Assembly (NCBI GenBank): GCA_001803635.1
Contig: MHDU01000038.1
Coordinates: 18,762 to 82,761, forward strand
Source of the DNA: Nitrospirae bacterium GWB2_47_37
Lineage (GTDB): Bacteria; Nitrospirota; Thermodesulfovibrionia; Thermodesulfovibrionales; Dissulfurispiraceae
DNA length: 64,000 nucleotides
Direction of reading: 5' to 3'
The position numbers and the translations under genes were made by a program. Within the stretch, counting starts at the first letter, position 1. Each line of letters begins with the position of its first letter. Under the pieces are notes generated by a model that was not told the DNA's origin, did no database searches, and was given only the letters and a program-made list of their open reading frames with translations. Shown here piece by piece: positions 43,555 through 52,224 of the stretch.

Positions 43555-45387
43555 ATGAAGAAGATTCTCCCAAAAACTATCAAGGATGTTGAAGAAGTGA
43601 GGATAGAAACCGATCTCCTCATCATAGGCGGAGGCAATTCAGGGTGTTTTGTTGCAATCGAAGCAAAGGAAAAAAATCCGGACATCGATGTAACAATTAT
43701 GGAGAAGGCGCATATCGACAGAAGCGGCGCATTGGCTGCCGGCATGGATGCCATCAATACCTATATCGGAGAAGGTGAAACTCCTGAAACGATTGTTGCA
43801 TGGAGCAGGGCACAGGTAGGCGGCGGGCCGCTCAGGGAGGACCTCGCCCTGAGCAACGCTAAAATCCTCAATGAATGTGTGGAGTCTCTGGAGAAATGGG
43901 GAGTGCCTTTCAAAAAAGATGAGAAAGGAAAGTATAAAAGAAGGGGAAGATTCGACATCTCGATCCACGGAGAGCAACTGAAGCCGATTATTGCGGAGAA
44001 GACTAAGAGTTATAATCCACGGATTTTGAACAGAGTGGCTGCAACGAATCTTATTAAAGAAGGAGACAGGGTTGTCGGCGCAATGGGATTCGGCATCAGG
44101 GACGGTAAATTCTATGTGATAAAGGCCAAGGCTACTGTTGTGTCAACCGGAGGTGCAGCAGGTCTCTACCGTTCGGCAACCAACGACGGTACTACCTCTC
44201 ATCATCAGATGTGGATGTGCCCCTTTAATGTCGGGACGGGATATGCCGTTGGTGTAAGGGCCGGTGCTGAATTTACCCTGATGGAGCAGCGGTGGTGTGC
44301 GGCGAGAGTAAAGGATTTTACCGGGCCTGTGGACACCATATCCGTGGGGTATAAGGCAAAAATGATAAACAGCAAAGGAGAGATGATCCTCCAGGAAAGA
44401 TATGCCCACCTCGGGGGGGATACTGCGCCGCGCTATATCAGGGCGAATGCGCCGATGAATGAATGGAGTGAGGGACGCGGGCCGACTTTTGTGGATACCC
44501 GGCACCTTTCTCCTGAACAGGTCAGGGACCTGAAAATAGATTACCTCAATGAAAGGCCCACGTATGTGCTTTTCCTGGCTGCAAGGGGGCAGGACCCTGC
44601 CAAGGAGCCGTTGGAGATATACGGCAGCGACCCTTACATAGTAGGCGGACATACCGGCAGCGGCTATTGGGTTGACATTGACAGGATGTCCACCCATCGC
44701 GGTCTGTTTGCCGCAGGTGAATGCGCAGGGGGGATGCCGAATAAATTTGTAGGCGGCTGTGCTGCTGAAGGCGTACTCGCGGCACGGGGGGCCTTGAAGT
44801 ATATCGCAAGTGTACAGCACGGCAATCTCGATGAAAACCAGGCGGCTGGAGAAAAAGAGAGAGTATTTTCACCGCTCCTCAAAGGATTGGGCATGGAAGC
44901 TAAATACAATATCCCTGCCGGGCAGGACCAGCGCGGGCAGTACGATGGCGTTACCCCCGAAGAGATGGAAGAGAGGTTCCAGAGACTCATGGACGAATAC
45001 GCTGCAGGGGTAGGCCAGTTTTTCAAATGCAATGAAGAGCAGCTTAACTATGCGCTCAAACATATCAAGATGCTGAAGGAACAGGTAGGCAAGCTGTTCG
45101 CTACGGATCTGCATGAGCTCGTTCTGGTACATGATGTTATTGACCGGCTCGAGGTGGCAGAGGTTGTAGTAATGCACCTGAGGGAGAGAAGGGAGAGCAG
45201 ATGGCCCGGGTGGCAGACGAGGACCGACTATCCCGGGGTAGACCCATCTCTCGACTGTTTCATTAACTCAAGAAAAAACCTCGAAACAGGAGAGATTGAG
45301 ATGCTTAAAAGGCCGTATGAGCAGATACTGCCGGGAAGCAGGACAAGCGCCCCGTCACCCATTCCGCTATCTGCCGAGACGGCTTAA
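43555..45387 (+). CDS. aprA: Adenylylsulfate reductase alpha-like flavoprotein (AprA-like)
   Basis: AprA reduces adenosine 5'-phosphosulfate to sulfite and AMP, or works in reverse in sulfur oxidisers. This 610-residue protein is shorter than usual AprA (about 650). It has the FAD-binding DLLIIGGGNSGCFVA, IMEKAHIDRSGALAAGMDAINTY, and a GGHTGSGYW segment. Asn68, Trp220, Arg251 and His366 correspond to active-site residues of known AprA, as far as I can align from memory. Two hydrophobic contacts after Arg251 look replaced (Ser263 and Val264), so substrate preference may differ. It precedes an aprB-like gene (reverse of the usual aprBA order) behind AAAGGAGGTTAAGG. No sat gene is present here. 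Confidence 0.8.
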   Translation: MKKILPKTIKDVEEVRIETDLLIIGGGNSGCFVAIEAKEKNPDIDVTIMEKAHIDRSGALAAGMDAINTYIGEGETPETIVAWSRAQVGGGPLREDLALSNAKILNECVESLEKWGVPFKKDEKGKYKRRGRFDISIHGEQLKPIIAEKTKSYNPRILNRVAATNLIKEGDRVVGAMGFGIRDGKFYVIKAKATVVSTGGAAGLYRSATNDGTTSHHQMWMCPFNVGTGYAVGVRAGAEFTLMEQRWCAARVKDFTGPVDTISVGYKAKMINSKGEMILQERYAHLGGDTAPRYIRANAPMNEWSEGRGPTFVDTRHLSPEQVRDLKIDYLNERPTYVLFLAARGQDPAKEPLEIYGSDPYIVGGHTGSGYWVDIDRMSTHRGLFAAGECAGGMPNKFVGGCAAEGVLAARGALKYIASVQHGNLDENQAAGEKERVFSPLLKGLGMEAKYNIPAGQDQRGQYDGVTPEEMEERFQRLMDEYAAGVGQFFKCNEEQLNYALKHIKMLKEQVGKLFATDLHELVLVHDVIDRLEVAEVVVMHLRERRESRWPGWQTRTDYPGVDPSLDCFINSRKNLETGEIEMLKRPYEQILPGSRTSAPSPIPLSAETA

Positions 45388-45419
45388 GTCTGAATATTAA
45401 AATAAAGGAGGATTAAGCT

Positions 45420-45746
45420 ATGCCGCCCTATGTTGTAAAAGAGAAGTGTGATGGATGTAAAGGGAAAGAGGAACCGTTGTGCGAGCAGATATGTATCGGC
45501 GACCTTATGACATTGGACGCCGAGACAGGAAAGGCATATTGCAGGTCTTTAAGGGACTGCTGGGACTGCATGTCATGCACAAAGCTATGCCCGAAGGGAG
45601 CCATTGAACAGAGGATACCATATCAGCTCGGATACCACGGTGCGAAGCTGATCCCGATGATGGGCACCGACTCCATAACATGGACATGTGTTGATATTAA
45701 CGGCAAGGTGGAACGATTCGCATATCGCACAAGGAACAGAAAATAA
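45420..45746 (+). CDS. aprB: Adenylylsulfate reductase beta-like ferredoxin (AprB-like)
   Basis: The 108-residue protein has the AprB layout: Cys10, 13, 21 and 25 and Cys47, 50, 53 and 57, giving two [4Fe-4S] clusters of different potential. The beta-strand segment IPMMGTDSITWTCVDINGKVERFAYRTR resembles the AprB region that follows the ferredoxin fold. It stops there, lacking the C-terminal tail of about 40-50 residues that wraps round AprA in sulfate reducers. It is the electron-transfer partner of the aprA-like product, 32 bp downstream, with AAAGGAGG before ATG. Confidence 0.85.
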   Translation: MPPYVVKEKCDGCKGKEEPLCEQICIGDLMTLDAETGKAYCRSLRDCWDCMSCTKLCPKGAIEQRIPYQLGYHGAKLIPMMGTDSITWTCVDINGKVERFAYRTRNRK

Positions 45747-45761
45747 GGGAAATAATCGGGA

Positions 45762-48032
45762 ATGGACAATGACATAAAAATAGGAGTTTATTTTTGTACA
45801 TGCGAAGGTGAAATTGAGAAGGTCATCGATGTTGACTCATCGGCAAAGGAGGCATCTGAATGGTCGGGTATAACTGCTGTCCACAAGGATGCCTTTCTTT
45901 GTTCTAACGATGCGATACGAAAAATTAGAGATGACGTTAAAGAGTTTGGGCTTGACAGGATATTAATAGCTGCGTGTTCTCCTTTTTTTAAAGTGGAAGA
46001 GTTTTCTGACCTCGGTATTAATAAATACTTTGTTGAGCGCGTGAATATGAGGGAACAATGCAGCAGGGTTCATAGCAATGACCCTGAGAATGCTGCTAAA
46101 AAGGCTAAAGCCATGCTGAAGATCTTCCTTGAAAAGGTAAAGAATTCTAAATCACTCCAGCCTGTAAAAATTCCTGTCTCAAAAAGTGCATTAGTGATCG
46201 GCGGAGGTGTGGCCGGCATAAATGCCTCCATTGATATTGCAGAAACGGGCAATGAAGTATTACTTATAGAAAAAAATCTATTCCTCGGCGGGAAGGCAGC
46301 AGAGTTGCACCGGTATTTCCCACGGATGTGTCCGCCATCCTGCGGCATGGAACTCATGTTTTCAAAAATAAAAAATAATACCAATGTCCACGTCTTAACC
46401 TCTGCTGAAATAGATACTATCGGCGGCTCTCCGGGTAACTTTGAGGTCTTGATAAAAACCTCTCCACGACATGTTGATATGGATAAATGTACATTATGCG
46501 GGAAATGTCTTCAGTTATGTCCACAAAATGCAATTATTTATCCGGAAGGTTTTTCCTATCCGGATATTCCTGCTATAAACAGGAAACTCTGTGCCGCTGA
46601 GTGTAATAAATGCGCTGAAATATGCCCTGTAGATGCAATAGACCTTTACGAAGAAGCGAAGATGAGTAATGTTAAGGCGGGCGCTATTATACTTGCAACA
46701 GGATGGGAGCCCTTTGATCCGGCGCCTATTACAGAGTTCGGATATGGAAGGCTTGAAAATGTTGTCACGAACATAGAGTTTGAGAGGATTGCAAAAGAAC
46801 AAAAGACATTTTTTGATGAGCCCAAAAAAGCGGCATTCATCCAGTGTGTAGGCAGTCGGGATGAACGGCATCTCCCTTATTGCTCAGATGTCTGCTGTAT
46901 GGTGAGCATCAGACAGGCACTTTTTATTAAAGAGGCGAACCCTGATTCATCGGTATACATTTTTTACAATGATATCAGGACTCCGGGGGAATACGAGGAG
47001 TTGTATCGGAAGGCACGAAAGACAGGGATAATATTTGTAAAGGGAATTCCCTCGGAATTAAGACAGGACGAACCTCAAAAAATAAACTTTTCTGCCTTTG
47101 ACACTGTGGCAGGAGAGAGGCTTGATATAACAACCGACATAGTCATTCTTGCAACAGGCATGAAGCCTCCGGAGGGAACCCCTGATCTGAAGGATAAAAT
47201 CGGCATTACTTTGAACAGAAATAATTTTATTGAATCCCATCTCCAGTGTTATCCGCAGGATACCCAAAGAGAAGGAATATTCAGCGCAGGTTGCTGCAGG
47301 GCGCCGATGGATGTTTCGAGGTCCATTGAAAGCGCCGGAACCGCTGCGATCAAGACTCTCCAGTTTTTTAATAATCGCACAGAGATAATTCCGGATCATC
47401 CTGCTGTAAATACATTGAAATGCGATGTCTGTAAACGCTGTATTGAGGAGTGCCCGTTTAAGGCGTATTCCTTTGATGAAAAGGGATTTCCAAAATCCGA
47501 CATCATGAAGTGCCGCAGATGCGGCGTATGTATGGGGGGCTGTCCCCTTGCCGCTATCTCCCTTGGAGATATCTCCATAGAGCAGCTTTCGGAGATGATA
47601 GATGCCATAGACAAATCATATCTTGGAGACGATGAGCCCATAATCCTCGGTTTTTTATGTAAAAACGATGCGTACAGGGCGGCGGATGATGCCGGTCTGA
47701 AAGGGATTAAATATCCGCCTAATTTTTTAGGCATCATGGTTCCATGTGCAGGCACAGTAAATGGCGCAATTATTGCGAAAGCCATTTCTACAGGTGTGGA
47801 TGGTATTCTCATTGCAGGATGCTCTGATAACCAGTGCCACTATGTGCAGGGGAGCGCATTGGCAAAGGTAAGATTGACTGATATATCAAATAAGCTCAAG
47901 GAGATGTATTTAGAACCCGAAAGGGTCCGTTTCGTGAGCATAAACAGGGATGAATCAGAGAAATTTGCTGAAACAATAGAAGGATATGTAAAGGAATTGA
48001 AGGAAATGGGCAGGAACCCGTTGAGGATTTAA
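45762..48032 (+). CDS. qmoB: QmoB-like HdrA flavoprotein with MvhD-type C-terminal domain
   Basis: The 756-residue protein has an N-terminal region with FCTCEGEI, an FAD-binding VIGGGVAGINAS, and two ferredoxin motifs in the middle (CTLCGKCLQLCP; CNKCAEICP). A second ferredoxin pair follows (CDVCKRCIEECP; CRRCGVCMGGCP), then a C-terminal MvhD-like domain with Cys in VPCAG and GCSDNQCHY. This architecture is that of QmoB, which passes electrons between the Apr protein and the quinone pool or a thiol partner. QmoA and the membrane subunit QmoC are absent; hdrC and hdrB follow instead. Flavin-based electron bifurcation is possible but unproven. The hdrC start overlaps its stop by 1 nt. Confidence 0.85.
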   Translation: MDNDIKIGVYFCTCEGEIEKVIDVDSSAKEASEWSGITAVHKDAFLCSNDAIRKIRDDVKEFGLDRILIAACSPFFKVEEFSDLGINKYFVERVNMREQCSRVHSNDPENAAKKAKAMLKIFLEKVKNSKSLQPVKIPVSKSALVIGGGVAGINASIDIAETGNEVLLIEKNLFLGGKAAELHRYFPRMCPPSCGMELMFSKIKNNTNVHVLTSAEIDTIGGSPGNFEVLIKTSPRHVDMDKCTLCGKCLQLCPQNAIIYPEGFSYPDIPAINRKLCAAECNKCAEICPVDAIDLYEEAKMSNVKAGAIILATGWEPFDPAPITEFGYGRLENVVTNIEFERIAKEQKTFFDEPKKAAFIQCVGSRDERHLPYCSDVCCMVSIRQALFIKEANPDSSVYIFYNDIRTPGEYEELYRKARKTGIIFVKGIPSELRQDEPQKINFSAFDTVAGERLDITTDIVILATGMKPPEGTPDLKDKIGITLNRNNFIESHLQCYPQDTQREGIFSAGCCRAPMDVSRSIESAGTAAIKTLQFFNNRTEIIPDHPAVNTLKCDVCKRCIEECPFKAYSFDEKGFPKSDIMKCRRCGVCMGGCPLAAISLGDISIEQLSEMIDAIDKSYLGDDEPIILGFLCKNDAYRAADDAGLKGIKYPPNFLGIMVPCAGTVNGAIIAKAISTGVDGILIAGCSDNQCHYVQGSALAKVRLTDISNKLKEMYLEPERVRFVSINRDESEKFAETIEGYVKELKEMGRNPLRI

Positions 48033-48472
48033 TGTACAGCTATCTTCTTGATAAAGAAAAATTGAAATGCTGTTATCAATGCGGCAAGTGCTCTTCAGGC
48101 TGCGACATTAACAGGCTTGACGGATCATTTCAGCCTCACAGGCTTCTCCATCTAATCGGTATGGGAGCAACAGATAAAGTCTTGAAAATTGATAGTCTCT
48201 GGAAATGCACCACATGTTTTACATGTTCCGAGCGATGTCCACAGGGTGTAAAAATTACTGAAATCCTCTGGCTTACAAGGGCCTTTGCTTTTAAATCAGG
48301 CTGTATTCCTGAACTTGCCGTAATACAGAGAGACACCCTGCTGAAGAGCGGAAGGCTTATGCCTGTAGACAACAAGAAGAGGGAGAAGGCCGGACTTCCT
48401 GCGATAACGGAGGAATCCGACGTGGCGGCTCAAATATTCAAGATAGCAGAGGAGAAAGAACAGATATTATGA
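48032..48472 (+). CDS. hdrC: Heterodisulfide reductase subunit C-like protein
   Basis: The 146-residue iron-sulfur protein has two Cys groups: Cys14, 17, 20, 24 (CYQCGKCSSGC) and Cys59, 62, 65, 69 (CTTCFTCSERCPQG), giving two [4Fe-4S] clusters. HdrC carries electrons to the HdrB active site. There is no membrane segment, unlike QmoC. The ATG overlaps the qmoB-like stop, and its TGA overlaps the hdrB start, so the three genes are translationally coupled. Confidence 0.9.
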   Translation: MYSYLLDKEKLKCCYQCGKCSSGCDINRLDGSFQPHRLLHLIGMGATDKVLKIDSLWKCTTCFTCSERCPQGVKITEILWLTRAFAFKSGCIPELAVIQRDTLLKSGRLMPVDNKKREKAGLPAITEESDVAAQIFKIAEEKEQIL

Positions 48473-49332
48473 GATATGCCTTTTATCTTGGATGTGCAAC
48501 GCCTGTCAAGGCATTGAAATATGAGATATCCGCAAGAAATCTTGCGAGAAGCCTCGGCATAGAATTGATTGATATTCCTGAATTCGGCTGTTGTGGATTT
48601 CCTGTTAAGTCAATGGATTCATTTGCCGCCATTCTTATGGCTGCCCGTAATCTTGCGATAGCAGAAGAAAAGGGCATGGACATAATCGGCGTCTGTACAG
48701 GATGCACGGCGATTCTTTCAGAGGCAAAGGAATACCTTGAGGATGAAAAACTGAGGGAAAAGGTTAATGGAAAGTTAAAGGCTCTCGGAGTAAAAGAATA
48801 CAGAGGTAGAGTCAAGATCAAACATTTTGCAAGGTTTTTATATGAGGATTATAAGCCGGATCGTATAAGAGATAAAATTACAACTCCGTTGGCGTCTTTG
48901 GAATTTGGGATTCATTACGGATGTCACTATATGAAACCGACCCCTGCTCATGGTCAATTTGATGACCCTGCAAACCCGTTCACGATTGATGACCTTATAA
49001 ATATTACCGGAGCAAAAACCGTTAATTATCCGAATAAAAACCTCTGCTGCGGTCTGACCATAATGGGGACTGATGAAGACCTTAGTTTTAAGCTCGCGGC
49101 GGAGAAACTTGAATGTTTATCCGGTAAAGGAGTGGATGCAATGGTGGTTGCCTGCCCTTCCTGCTGCATAGCTTATGAAAATAACCAAAAACTGGTCGGA
49201 AAGAAAACCGGAAAGGAATTCAGTCTTCCTGTGCTTTATTTTACTCAGGTTATAGGGCTTGCAATGGGGCTAAGCGAGAAGGACCTTGGTTTTGAGTTTA
49301 ACAGGATCAAGGCCGATGACTTGCTTCAATAA
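48469..49332 (+). CDS. hdrB: Heterodisulfide reductase subunit B-like protein
   Basis: The 287-residue protein has two CCG domains: YLGCATP, FGCCGFP and CTGC in the N-terminal half, and HYGCHY, NLCCGL and CPSCC in the C-terminal half. In true HdrB each group binds a noncubane [4Fe-4S] cluster that cleaves a disulfide. All Cys of the pattern appear present, so the protein is likely catalytic on a thiol/disulfide or related sulfur substrate. The substrate (for example DsrC trisulfide) is not known; no DsrC is in the window. It is the last gene of the island, 215 bp before nuoA. Confidence 0.88.
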   Translation: MRYAFYLGCATPVKALKYEISARNLARSLGIELIDIPEFGCCGFPVKSMDSFAAILMAARNLAIAEEKGMDIIGVCTGCTAILSEAKEYLEDEKLREKVNGKLKALGVKEYRGRVKIKHFARFLYEDYKPDRIRDKITTPLASLEFGIHYGCHYMKPTPAHGQFDDPANPFTIDDLINITGAKTVNYPNKNLCCGLTIMGTDEDLSFKLAAEKLECLSGKGVDAMVVACPSCCIAYENNQKLVGKKTGKEFSLPVLYFTQVIGLAMGLSEKDLGFEFNRIKADDLLQ

Positions 49333-49547
49333 CTCCGGAAGCAGTGAAAGAGTAGTCTATGCTGCTGTGAGCCGTTTGAATGATGAAAACTCCTATAAAT
49401 AATCTGCGCATAAGTTTTGACGCTATTCGATGTAAAGAAAACTTGACAGTCTGTATTTTTGTGCGTTATTTTTATGCTTGACAACTTTTCATAACTTGAA
49501 GTTAAATAGTGCGTTTGTGTATTAAAAAATATACAGTAGAGGTAACA
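49333..49547. other. Intergenic region upstream of the nuo operon
   Basis: This 215-bp stretch has no ORF and no clear terminator for hdrB. It contains two -35-like TTGACA boxes (49443-49448 and 49478-49483), of which the second has the better -10 partner for nuoA. Confidence 0.6.
49478..49507 (+). promoter_or_regulatory. Possible promoter of the nuo operon
   Basis: TTGACA at 49478-49483, an 18-bp spacer and TTAAAT at 49502-49507. Only four of six -10 bases match the consensus. The predicted start, about 7 nt further on, leaves roughly 35 nt before ATG 49548. Confidence 0.45.
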
Positions 49548-49940
49548 ATGAACCCTCAAAATTATATGACCCCCGGCAGTTATATGCCCGTGGAATACCT
49601 ACCCGTACTTTTGATTATGCTGACAGCCTCTGCCATAGGCATAGGAGCGCTCGTTATGGGAGGCATATTCAGGCTCAGAAGGCCGTATAAAGAAAAGCTC
49701 ATGCCTTACGAATCCGGCAACCCGCCCGTAGGCGAGCCGAGGGAGCGTTTCAGCGTCAAATACTATATTATAGCCATGCTCTTTGTGATATTCGACGTGG
49801 AAGCTGTATTTCTTTATCCATGGGCGGTAGTTTACGACAAAATAGGGCTTTACGCGCTTGTGGAGATGATGCTTTTTATGGTGATACTGGTGGCAGGCTA
49901 TATATACGCGTGGAGAAAAAAAGCATTCAAATGGGATTAG
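49548..49940 (+). CDS. nuoA: NADH-quinone oxidoreductase subunit A
   Basis: The 130-residue membrane subunit of complex I has three hydrophobic helices (about 17-40, 76-96 and 103-123). The loop motif YESGNPPVGEPRERFSVKYYIIAMLFVIFDVEAVF is the family hallmark. ATG 49548 follows AGAGGTAAC, and the start gives NPQNYMTPGSYMPVEYLPVLLI. First gene of the operon nuoA-N. The stop TAG is followed after 16 bp by nuoB. Confidence 0.95.
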   Translation: MNPQNYMTPGSYMPVEYLPVLLIMLTASAIGIGALVMGGIFRLRRPYKEKLMPYESGNPPVGEPRERFSVKYYIIAMLFVIFDVEAVFLYPWAVVYDKIGLYALVEMMLFMVILVAGYIYAWRKKAFKWD

Positions 49941-49956
49941 AAGGAGGTGAGGGAAC

Positions 49957-50478
49957 ATGGTAATAGACGGCACAACTGCGGTAGTTGAGATCGAAGAAGG
50001 ATTAAAAATAATCCCCGGAGCAAATACGATAATAGCGAGCTTCGATAAGCTTGTGAACTGGTCGAGACTGTCTTCAATGTGGCCCCTGACATTCGGCCTT
50101 GCCTGATGCGCCATAGAAATGATGACGACGGGATCGTCACACTATGATTTGGACAGGCTGGGAGTGATATTCAGGGGCTCGCCGAGGCAGGCGGACTTCG
50201 TAATCATAGCCGGTACCGTTACAAAGAAGATGGCGCCGATAGTGCGTAGGGTCTATGACCAGATGCCCGAGCCGAGGTATGTCATTTCGATGGGAAGCTG
50301 CGCAAGTTCGGGAAACATATACAACACATACAGCGTGGTTCAGGGAGTCGATAATTTCCTGCCGGTAGATGTCTATATACCCGGCTGTCCCCCGAGGCCG
50401 GAGGCATTGATGGAAGGGCTTCTGAAGCTTCAGGACAAGATAAGGAAAGAGCATTTTAAATGGAGCATGTGGAGATAG
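49957..50478 (+). CDS. nuoB: NADH-quinone oxidoreductase subunit B with in-frame TGA (candidate selenoprotein)
   Basis: NuoB carries cluster N2, the last iron-sulfur centre before quinone. The frame from ATG 49957 (RBS AAGGAGG) to TAG 50478 gives 173 residues if the TGA at 50104-50106 (codon 50) is read through. The sequence is WPLTFGLA-[TGA]-CAIEMM: the TGA replaces the first Cys of the tandem pair (equivalent to E. coli Cys63), with Cys51, Cys115 (GSCASSGN) and Cys144 ([11 protein letters not shown]) retained. Everything on both sides is normal NuoB. A SECIS-like hairpin starts 7 nt past the TGA. The plain reading is selenocysteine at position 50; a pseudogene or base error (TGC to TGA) is the alternative. 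An ATG at 50119 is not a credible restart, because it lacks the ligand pair. Confidence 0.85.
50113..50145 (+). promoter_or_regulatory. Candidate bacterial SECIS element in nuoB
   Basis: Directly after the TGA (50104-50106), a lower stem ATAG/CTAT (50113-50116 with 50142-50145), an asymmetric internal loop, and a perfect 6-bp upper stem TGACGA/TCGTCA (50123-50128 with 50134-50139) close the 5-nt apical loop CGGGA. The loop is 22-26 nt past the TGA and has G at its second position. That fits the published bacterial SECIS pattern of loop distance 16-37 nt and G in the first two loop bases. Codons in it still encode normal NuoB residues. Confidence 0.6.
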
Positions 50479-50482
50479 AGAC

Positions 50483-51022
50483 ATGGAACCTAAAGAGATA
50501 GTGGAATTGATCAAAGACAGATTTCCGGCGGAAATTAAAGAAATTAAAGAATTCCGGGAACAGGTCTCGGTAATCGCAAAAAAAGACCGCATAAAAGAGA
50601 TAATGAGGTATCTGCACGACGCACCTGAGCTTTATTTCGATTACCTCGAAGACCTCTGCGGAGTGGACAATATGGGCAAAAAAGAGCCGAGATTTGACGT
50701 GGTTTATCATTTATATTCAATGAGGCACAGGCATATGATAAGGATAAAGGCCGAAGTTCCCGAAGACGACTGCGCTATAGACAGCGTAACGGAAATATGG
50801 GCCGGAGCGGATTGGCACGAAAGGGAATGCTGGGACCTTTTCGGCATAAAGTTCGACGGACATCCGGATTTGAGAAGAATACTCCTTCCCGAAGATTGGG
50901 AAGGCTATCCTCTGAGAAAGGATTATCCGTTGAAAGCGGACTTAGGAGAGATGGAGTGGAAAGGATACAAAGAGGTTCTTGAAACGGCTGAAAGAAACAA
51001 ACAGTACGAGGTTGATAGATGA
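50483..51022 (+). CDS. nuoC: NADH-quinone oxidoreductase subunit C
   Basis: The 179-residue hydrophilic subunit (30-kDa type) ends in the conserved [42 protein letters not shown]. It lies beside NuoB and NuoD in the peripheral arm. It is separate from nuoD, unlike the fused nuoCD of E. coli. Its TGA stop overlaps the nuoD start (ATGA). Confidence 0.95.
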   Translation: MEPKEIVELIKDRFPAEIKEIKEFREQVSVIAKKDRIKEIMRYLHDAPELYFDYLEDLCGVDNMGKKEPRFDVVYHLYSMRHRHMIRIKAEVPEDDCAIDSVTEIWAGADWHERECWDLFGIKFDGHPDLRRILLPEDWEGYPLRKDYPLKADLGEMEWKGYKEVLETAERNKQYEVDR

Positions 51023-52218
51023 CGACTGCTGCCAAGGAATTAAAAACAAAAGAACTTACGATCAGCATGGGGCCGCAACATCCGGCCACGCACGGAGTAT
51101 TGAGACTGGTTTTGGATCTGGACGGCGAAACCGTAGTCAAATGCACGCCCCATGTCGGCTATCTGCACAGGGGAACCGAGAAACTCGCGGAAAACAGGAC
51201 ATACATATCCGCATTGCCGTTAATGGACAGGCTCGATTACATATCCAGCATGTCAAACGACGTGGGATACTGCGTTGCGGTCGAGAGGCTGTTCGGCATA
51301 GAGGCCCCTGAGAGGGCCAAATACATAAGGACGATAATGTCCGAGATGACGAGGATAAGCAGCCACATCATAGGAGTCGCGACCCATGCTCTGGATATAG
51401 GCGCAATGACCCTTTTCCTGTATTCTTTCAGGGACAGGGAACTGCTTCTTGACCTGTTTGAGATGACATGCGGAGCGAGACTGACGGTCAGTTATCCGAG
51501 GATAGGCGGCGTAAGAAACGATGTAAGCCAGGAATTTCTCGATAAACTATATGAATTTACCGAAGGGTTTCCGAAGATAATAGAAGATCAGTACGAAACG
51601 CTTATAGACCAGAACAGGATATGGCTTCAGAGGACAAAGGGCATAGGGGTAATAAGCGCGGAAGATGCCATAAACTGGGGGCTTACCGGGCCTACGCTCA
51701 GGGGTTCCGGAGTGCCGTACGACGTGAGGAAATACGCGCCTTATGACGCATATGATAAGGTTGAATTCGATGTTCCGGTCGGAAAGAACGGAGACGTATA
51801 CGACAGGTATAAATGCAGGATGGAGGAACTCAGACAATCCAACAGGATTATCAGGCAATGTATCGAAAAACTCCCGACGGGGCCGGTCATGACGCCGGAT
51901 GCCCCGAAATTCACGCTTCCTCCCAAAGATAAGGTGCTTTCGGATATGGAGTCGCTGATACACCATTTCGTCCTTATAACAAAAGGGCCTATAGCCGCTC
52001 CTGAAGGCGAGATATATGTTGCAACGGAAGTTCCTAAAGGCGAGTTGGGATTTTACATTATCAGCGACGGCACAGGTAGGCCTTACAGGCTCAGGCTGAG
52101 GGCGCCGTCGTTTGTGCATGTATCGGTGCTGCCGAAGCTGTGCGAAGGCGCTATCCTGCCTGACGTGATCGCGAACATAGGCACTATAGATATAGTTTTA
52201 GGAGAGTGCGACAGATAA
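51019..52218 (+). CDS. nuoD: NADH-quinone oxidoreductase subunit D
   Basis: The 399-residue 49-kDa-type subunit is distantly related to the hydrogenase large subunit and forms the quinone pocket with NuoB. Conserved features include [26 protein letters not shown], and the C-terminal GDLVLGE-like ending (here [10 protein letters not shown]). Quinone-pocket residues His and Tyr appear in the expected segments (HPATHG, and FLYSFRDRE region). Relevant here because it is the direct partner of the unusual NuoB. Confidence 0.96.
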   Translation: MTTAAKELKTKELTISMGPQHPATHGVLRLVLDLDGETVVKCTPHVGYLHRGTEKLAENRTYISALPLMDRLDYISSMSNDVGYCVAVERLFGIEAPERAKYIRTIMSEMTRISSHIIGVATHALDIGAMTLFLYSFRDRELLLDLFEMTCGARLTVSYPRIGGVRNDVSQEFLDKLYEFTEGFPKIIEDQYETLIDQNRIWLQRTKGIGVISAEDAINWGLTGPTLRGSGVPYDVRKYAPYDAYDKVEFDVPVGKNGDVYDRYKCRMEELRQSNRIIRQCIEKLPTGPVMTPDAPKFTLPPKDKVLSDMESLIHHFVLITKGPIAAPEGEIYVATEVPKGELGFYIISDGTGRPYRLRLRAPSFVHVSVLPKLCEGAILPDVIANIGTIDIVLGECDR

Positions 52219-52224
52219 AGGGTT

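Noticed and set aside
47758..47780. Sigma54 promoter-like TGGCGC-N5-TTGC
   Set aside because: It lies inside the qmoB-like coding region with no gene boundary nearby; the GC/GG element is also imperfect.
50119..50478. Separate short gene starting at the ATG after the nuoB TGA
   Set aside because: It is merely the C-terminal part of NuoB; it would lack the tandem ligand pair, and no ribosome binding site precedes it.
51547..52119. 190-codon minus-strand open frame opposite nuoD
   Set aside because: Antisense shadow of nuoD, with Arg/Tyr/His-rich composition typical of non-coding frames.
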